From assembly GCA_947493175.1 (NCBI GenBank), contig CANLQD010000006.1, forward strand, positions 1-64,000: DNA of 64,000 nt, in the 5' to 3' direction. This document shows positions 59,967 through 64,000 of this stretch, piece by piece; the first letter of the stretch is position 1; each line of letters begins with the position of its first letter. A program made the translations under genes and the position numbers. The notes under the pieces were generated by a model. That model saw only the letters and a list, made by a program, of their open reading frames with translations. It was not told where the DNA came from and did not search any database. This DNA comes from an uncultured Flavobacteriaceae bacterium (GTDB lineage Bacteria > Bacteroidota > Bacteroidia > Flavobacteriales > Flavobacteriaceae).

Positions 59967-60794
59967 TTACGCTTTAAGAGCTGAAACGAATAAATAATAT
60001 GCCGTTATTCGATAATCAAAATCAAACAGATCACAGACAGATTGCATCAAATATTCTTCTTGGTCAGTTCTTTTTTCCTTGTCCCATTTTTTGAAATTAT
60101 TAATGATATTGAGCCATTGCTTTTGAAAAGGCTCCATTTCACCAATTTTATAGGCATCTTGATCAATGAATGAAATAAGGTTTTCTTTATTTTCTGCAAA
60201 ATCTGCTTCGTTGGTTCTTTTAACTTCGGTTAATAGCCCTCTATCCAAATTATCATATTCAGATTCCAACAATTTTTCAAAAAGCTTAACGGATGATTCT
60301 TTAGTCAACAAAGGAGATTTATAGAAAATAAAAAACAAATCAATAAATATTTCAACAAGGTTACTGACAGTATTTCTTTCATAGTGTTGAAATATGTAAA
60401 TCAATAGTGTGGTTAGCTCTTTTTGCAAACGAAGGTTGGTATGATCAAAGTCATAAACTCCGTAGTGAATAGTGTTGGGTGCAAAATCCAAGTAAATTCC
60501 ATTTTCAGGAATTAAGTTTTTCGTATCACTGGCTCCGATTTTTGAGATACACTTTTTGAGATAGGTATCGATTTTTAGAACCAGTTCAGTTGCTTGTGAA
60601 TTTGATGCTATAATTGTAAGTCGTATGTGGCTACCCCGTTCTTTGCTTATTGAAAAAAAATAATCTTCAATTCCTGAGTTTTTTTTTAAGAAGGACGGAA
60701 TATAAGTTGAAATAAATTTATACCATTGTGCATAGTCACAAAATATAGAGATGTTCAAAAATCGTTCCTTCTTTAAATCCACTTTCCGGTTCAT
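59967..60794 (-). CDS. Stand-alone lantibiotic dehydratase C-terminal (SpaB_C / thiopeptide-type) protein
   Basis: The 275-residue protein matches the small domain of LanB enzymes. It has WYKFISTYIPSFLKKNSGIE near residues 24-43, FFSISKERGSHIRLTI (46-61, the F-x-R/S-x-x-x-x-G-S-H-I-R-L motif) and YLDFAPNTIHYGVYDFDH (101-118). In full-length LanB this domain eliminates glutamate from glutamylated Ser/Thr; stand-alone relatives act in split LanB systems or, in thiopeptides, form the central ring. No large glutamylation domain is encoded in the window. Its start overlaps the glycosyltransferase stop by 4 bp, so the two are translationally coupled. The precise reaction here is unknown. Confidence 0.75.
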   Translation of the reverse strand: MNRKVDLKKERFLNISIFCDYAQWYKFISTYIPSFLKKNSGIEDYFFSISKERGSHIRLTIIASNSQATELVLKIDTYLKKCISKIGASDTKNLIPENGIYLDFAPNTIHYGVYDFDHTNLRLQKELTTLLIYIFQHYERNTVSNLVEIFIDLFFIFYKSPLLTKESSVKLFEKLLESEYDNLDRGLLTEVKRTNEADFAENKENLISFIDQDAYKIGEMEPFQKQWLNIINNFKKWDKEKRTDQEEYLMQSVCDLFDFDYRITAYYLFVSALKA

Positions 60795-61864
60795 GCACGA
60801 TTTTTAATTGATTTAATCTCGCCAAAAATATCATTCACTCTAATTGTTTTTCGTTCTTTATTTTTCTCCATTTTTATTCGGTTGCTCATTTGTGAAAAAA
60901 ACATCACCCAGGTCTGAAAATCTTCTTTCTCAACACGTTTATAAAATACTTCTCCCTTTTGATTCTGAATTTTTCTACTAGACATTGGAGTAAATAGAAT
61001 TTGTTTGTTCTTGGTTTTTAGAATGATTCCATCATCACTCTTGATATACCCCCCCTTGACCCAACAATCGTTTTGGACACGAGTGGGATATAAGAATTTT
61101 CTATTTTCTATGAAAGCATTATAAACTGATTCTGAATTAACCAGGCGGTTTAATATTATTCTTCCCCTACAGAACATACCATTTTTGAATAGATAAAGTA
61201 ATTCTGAGCTGTAATGATTTATATAGCGTAGATAAATTTGATCTATGGTGTGCATATTGGGCTCATTTTCAATACGGGTCACATCAGCATGATTTAAAAC
61301 TTGAAGAAATTGACTATTACTAAAATAGCGAGCTTTTCTTCCAAGTAATTCCAACCTATTTAATAAATCAAAATCCTCAAATCCATAGTCCGTCATACTC
61401 TCATCATAGCCTGTTATTGCCATAAAATCTTCTCTAAACACGCAAATTCTTCCATAACAGTCTTTTTTTCCAATATTTCTTGGAACTGTAAGATAGATAT
61501 TCTGATGTTCCTTAAATTCTTGGTTGATGTAATCGGCAAACCCTTCTCCTATATAATTGTCTGCATCTACGTTACAGATTATATCACCTGTAGCACTTTT
61601 AGCAGCTACGTTCTTAGAATGACTTCTCAGAAAATATTGTGGAACCGTTGTCTTAATGTAAATCAATTTACCTGATACCATATATTGAGACATCTCAGCC
61701 ATTATCCATTCTTCCAAACCATCTTTCGAATTATAGTCAAGTACTACAAACTCGAAATTACCGTATGTCATGGTATCTTTAATATTTTTAGGAAGCGTTT
61801 TTTTCAAATGCTCTAACCGATTCATACAGACAGTACAAAATGATATTTTAAATTTTTTCAGCAT
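60791..61864 (-). CDS. Glycosyltransferase family 2 coupled to the RiPP gene set
   Basis: The GT-A domain is clear: ISFCTVCMNRLEHLKKTLP at residues 8-26, VVLDYNSKDGLEEWI (40-54) and the DxD motif D100-x-D102 in IICNVDADNYIG. GYDESMTDYGFEDFDLLNR (152-170) matches the C-terminal galactosyltransferase-like acceptor motif (Glyco_transf_7C) with its E-D-x-D. The last roughly 150 residues have no domain I recognise. ATG 61864 is preferred over a TTG 21 bp upstream. Overlap with the SpaB_C gene by 4 bp and the absence of any polysaccharide gene nearby suggest it glycosylates the precursor peptide, as SunS-type GT2 enzymes do for glycocins. That role is inference. Confidence 0.8.
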   Translation of the reverse strand: MLKKFKISFCTVCMNRLEHLKKTLPKNIKDTMTYGNFEFVVLDYNSKDGLEEWIMAEMSQYMVSGKLIYIKTTVPQYFLRSHSKNVAAKSATGDIICNVDADNYIGEGFADYINQEFKEHQNIYLTVPRNIGKKDCYGRICVFREDFMAITGYDESMTDYGFEDFDLLNRLELLGRKARYFSNSQFLQVLNHADVTRIENEPNMHTIDQIYLRYINHYSSELLYLFKNGMFCRGRIILNRLVNSESVYNAFIENRKFLYPTRVQNDCWVKGGYIKSDDGIILKTKNKQILFTPMSSRKIQNQKGEVFYKRVEKEDFQTWVMFFSQMSNRIKMEKNKERKTIRVNDIFGEIKSIKNRA

Positions 61865-62859
61865 GTTTAAATTTCCGTTATTCAAAACCTTAATGTGAAA
61901 GCTTAAGAGTATAACAATTTAAAGAGATCGTACAGACTAATATTTTTTCGTATAGCATTAAAACAAAAAATCTTGAAACCGACTATTTCCGAGACAAGCC
62001 ATAGGGCCGTACTTCCCGATTATTTCGTCCGAATGGGCCAAAAACCGAAATTTTATATTTTACCTTACCCCAAAATACTAAAAATGGGCAGTCCTAAATT
62101 AGTGCGTTCCTCTCCCCTAAACTATCGGGATAGTTGGATACAAAAGGAGAGCAAAATCGAAAACTCAATAGCAGAACCTTCAGGTGATTACTTAGATTAA
62201 ACGAAATGTTTTTTGACCTCCCTTTAACGATAGTACTCTATTTGAGTATCACAAGTAGCAGCTCACATTTTTTCACAATCACTATATAACTTTGGAGGGT
62301 TAGTATAATAACCGGTGCCGCCCTTAATTCTTAATTGCGCAGATTAACTTGCTGAACAGTTCTTGTTTAAAAATAAGCTCGATTGGTTTTTTTAACTTCT
62401 TAAAGTTCAACTATAGCACAATTCATTTCATTAAAATTCTATAATAAGTTTCTGGTATTTCTATACTTAATATAAAAAATCAATCAAAATATACTACTTT
62501 TTTTACAACATTTTCTATGTTAAGAATTAGGAAAAATAGGTCTATTTTTTAAAGTATTGTATTAATTTCCGGTCAGACTATGTTTTCTTCACCGTATTTC
62601 CGCTTCTCAATGTTTCTTTCTCAGACTTCTTTCAACAGACCTTCTATATGAAAGGCTCCCAGATTTATAATCGACAATAAAAAGGGAGTCGTAAAGTCGA
62701 TTAAAACAGACTTTCATGGCCATGATGCTGCAACTGACGTTAACAGCTCTCCAATCCATTAAAGATTATTGGTAATAAGTATATACTTTTCGGTTTTTCC
62801 ATACGTACCACATCCTGTTTGCCGGTTTTTTAGAGGCTCCAACAAGGGCTTTGTTTCCT
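61865..62859. other. AT-rich non-coding stretch of the island
   Basis: I find no convincing gene in these 995 bp. A 75-codon open frame at 61973-62200 lacks coding character. A short perfect palindrome (AACTATC-GG-GATAGTT, 62120-62135) lies inside it. The right half probably contains unrecognisable remains of mobile DNA, as transposase fragments begin at 62860. The promoter for the glycosyltransferase/SpaB_C operon should lie near 61870-61960, but no consensus is clear. Confidence 0.45.
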
Positions 62860-63045
62860 TCATCTTTTTGGGAAGTTCCTTTCTAAGTTAGCCTTTAAGG
62901 CCCTGAGTTCTAGTGGCGGGCTGAATACCCTATGTTGATAACAGTGTTTTAAGATGCACACGTCACGAGTCTTTTTGTGGACATCTAAACTTACCTCAAT
63001 ACTCTCTCTGCTCCACTCCACTTTTTTGCTAAACTGTAAATCCAT
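62860..63045 (-). pseudogene. IS110-type transposase N-terminal remnant
   Basis: The 61-residue frame contains VSLDVHKKTRDVCIL, then HRVFSPPLELRALKANLERNFP. This matches the beginning of the DEDD transposases of IS110 elements (D-V-H-K-K-T-x-x-V-x-I, F-x-P-P, then L-x-x-N-F-P-G). The frame stops where a full transposase would continue for another 250 or more residues, and no continuation is recognisable downstream on the minus strand. It is therefore a decayed fragment. Identification is by pattern and could be wrong. Confidence 0.5.
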
Positions 63046-63104
63046 CGATCAGACGGTATTATCGATTAATGACCGCTTCTAAAATTTACATAATATCGTC
63101 TGTT

Positions 63105-63345
63105 TTAAGTTAACGTCTTAACATACAAGCTAAACATAACGACAGGGTCGGATATAGTTGTTCCGTATTGGTAAAGCTTCTTTGGTTTTTTGACCTTAAA
63201 GTTATGGGCTATATCGGCCGTGAGGATGTCGTCGAAATGGTTCGTGGCGCTAAGTTGCCTTGTGTACTTCACCTGGCAGATGTTCGTGAACTAATCGTAC
63301 ATGGTCTCGGTAATCAACCTCTTCCTTAGATTATAGGTATAAGTC
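63105..63345 (-). pseudogene. Probable IS982-type transposase C-terminal remnant
   Basis: Translating the minus strand from about 63345 gives YNLRKRLITETMYD, one stop codon, then FTNICQVKYTRQLSATNHF and, after DDI, LTADIAHNFKVKKPK, ending in a stop at 63105-63107. The pattern L-R-K-R-x-I-x-E-T, N-I-C-Q, T-R-x-x-S-x-x-N-F, I-A, K-K-P is what I recall from the C terminus of IS982 family transposases. The N-terminal part is missing and the frame is interrupted, so it is a dead fragment. Its left neighbour is the IS110-type remnant and its right neighbour the methyltransferase remnant. Confidence 0.45.
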
Positions 63346-63380
63346 ACCGAAGTGCGCAGTTTTGTGCTCAAGTTCTTTCT

Positions 63381-63964
63381 GTGCTTGACCTGACCACAAA
63401 CATCAAGGACCGCAAGTATATCAAAGAGACCCATATCTTAGCTATTGGGAATTGAAGTTAAAGGAGTACTTTGGGTACTACAGAAGTGTTTTCAGGGAGC
63501 TATCAAGGTCAAAACCAATAATTACAACAAACATCGAAACAAAATATTTGATTTCATATGGGGCGAAGAACACAAAACCTACCCCCTGTCGGAACCGTTT
63601 ACCTATGTATACGAACCAAATACCTCCATCAATAAATTGCACAATTTCAAGATAATAAGTGAACGATTTAAACTTTATAAACTGGATAAAAACACCCATT
63701 CGTATACCGCTGAAAACTTGATACACTTCCCAGGAAGGGTTTTCCGAATAATAGATTGCTTACCCGTTAATAGAAAAACCTAAACCGATTTCAAGGTAAA
63801 AAAGCACATGTTACCACTCGAAACTTTTGGGAGACCGTTACAAAAATCCGCAAGAAGCACCGAATTAAAGATGGTGGTGATCAGTACCTTTTTTCACCCA
63901 CTTAGTGGATGGAAAATCCGTTGTTTTGATCTGCAACAAAATACCCATCGCCCAATCACCATAG
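63381..63964 (+). pseudogene. Broken, diverged copy of the 3' half of the THUMP-like methyltransferase gene
   Basis: The region encodes, in several frames, a relative of residues about 208-396 of the protein at 57785. It runs VLDLTTNIKDRKYIKETHIL, then EVKGVLWVLQK, FDFIWGEEHK, YEPNTSI, ERFKLYKLDKNTHSYTAENL and FPGRVFRI, then (shifted) TRNFWETVTKIRKKHRIKDGG, then (shifted) VLICNKIPIA and a stop at 63962-63964. Disruptions are a +1 shift near 63447-63453, an in-frame TAA at 63781-63783, a shift at an A run (63798-63803) and another at a T run (63889-63894). Protein similarity is roughly 60 percent identity by eye, so it is not a recent duplicate. The 5' half with the SAM-binding core is absent; IS remnants occupy that side. 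Confidence 0.85.
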
Positions 63965-64000
63965 TGCTTTTTTAGAAGAAACAAATTATTGGTCGCCCAT

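Noticed and set aside
61973..62200. 75-codon + strand open frame in the island
   Set aside because: No recognisable family, no leader or signal peptide, unusual composition and a palindrome within it; more likely chance in non-coding DNA.
63321..63350. Apparent extension of methyltransferase similarity leftwards (FLRL-like codons with stops)
   Set aside because: The same bases read on the minus strand fit the IS982-type fragment better, so I start the methyltransferase remnant at 63381.

Overview
The window looks like chromosomal DNA of a marine member of the Flavobacteriaceae (Bacteroidota), in the general range of Zobellia, Maribacter and Arenibacter. This is judged from a type IX secretion (T9SS) sorting domain, the bacillithiol glycosyltransferase BshA, a Bacteroidota-type LptD, TAnnTTTG-type promoter elements, the near absence of Shine-Dalgarno sequences and several TTG/GTG starts. 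The genus is an inference; no rRNA is present. I saw no tRNA, rRNA or CRISPR array.

Region 1 (1-2868) is the 3' part of a large secreted surface protein made of repeated Ig-like units and ending in a T9SS sorting domain. A strong terminator isolates it.

Region 2 (about 2997-30715) is a surface or capsular polysaccharide locus. It carries nucleotide-sugar genes (UDP-glucuronate 4-epimerase, a WbpP/TviC-like 4-epimerase, UDP-glucose dehydrogenase, GDP-mannose 4,6-dehydratase and GDP-fucose synthase, and a WbpV-like reductase/epimerase). It also carries a Wzx-like flippase, a Wzy-like polymerase, about nine glycosyltransferases including a fucosyltransferase-like protein, an O-acetyltransferase, a NodU-type carbamoyltransferase, a polysaccharide deacetylase, a beta-helix lipoprotein and a WecA/WbpL-like initiating phosphosugar transferase. 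The product is predicted to be a uronic-acid- and fucose-containing, acetylated and possibly carbamoylated glycan. Outer-membrane export and chain-length genes (Wza/Wzc) are not in the window.

Region 3 (30795-58975) is ordinary core genome: OmpA-like protein, PrcB-like lipoprotein, bshA, a GH3/beta-lactamase fusion, two Fe-S redox proteins, MlaD, amidase, LptD, RidA, a BadF-type kinase, gap, pfkA, tamB, tsaD, rsmE, DUF1223, DUF4159, an AI-2E family permease and a THUMP-like methyltransferase.

Region 4 (58976-64000) is an AT-rich accessory island. It holds a 62-residue double-glycine precursor peptide with four evenly placed cysteines, converging on a two-gene operon that encodes a stand-alone lantibiotic-dehydratase C-terminal (SpaB_C / thiopeptide-type) protein and a family-2 glycosyltransferase. 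I read this as a small, possibly undescribed glycosylated-RiPP locus. It is followed by decayed IS110- and IS982-type transposase fragments. Last comes a frameshifted second copy of the 3' half of the methyltransferase gene that borders the island on its left, so the island lies between an intact gene and a diverged broken relative of the same gene.
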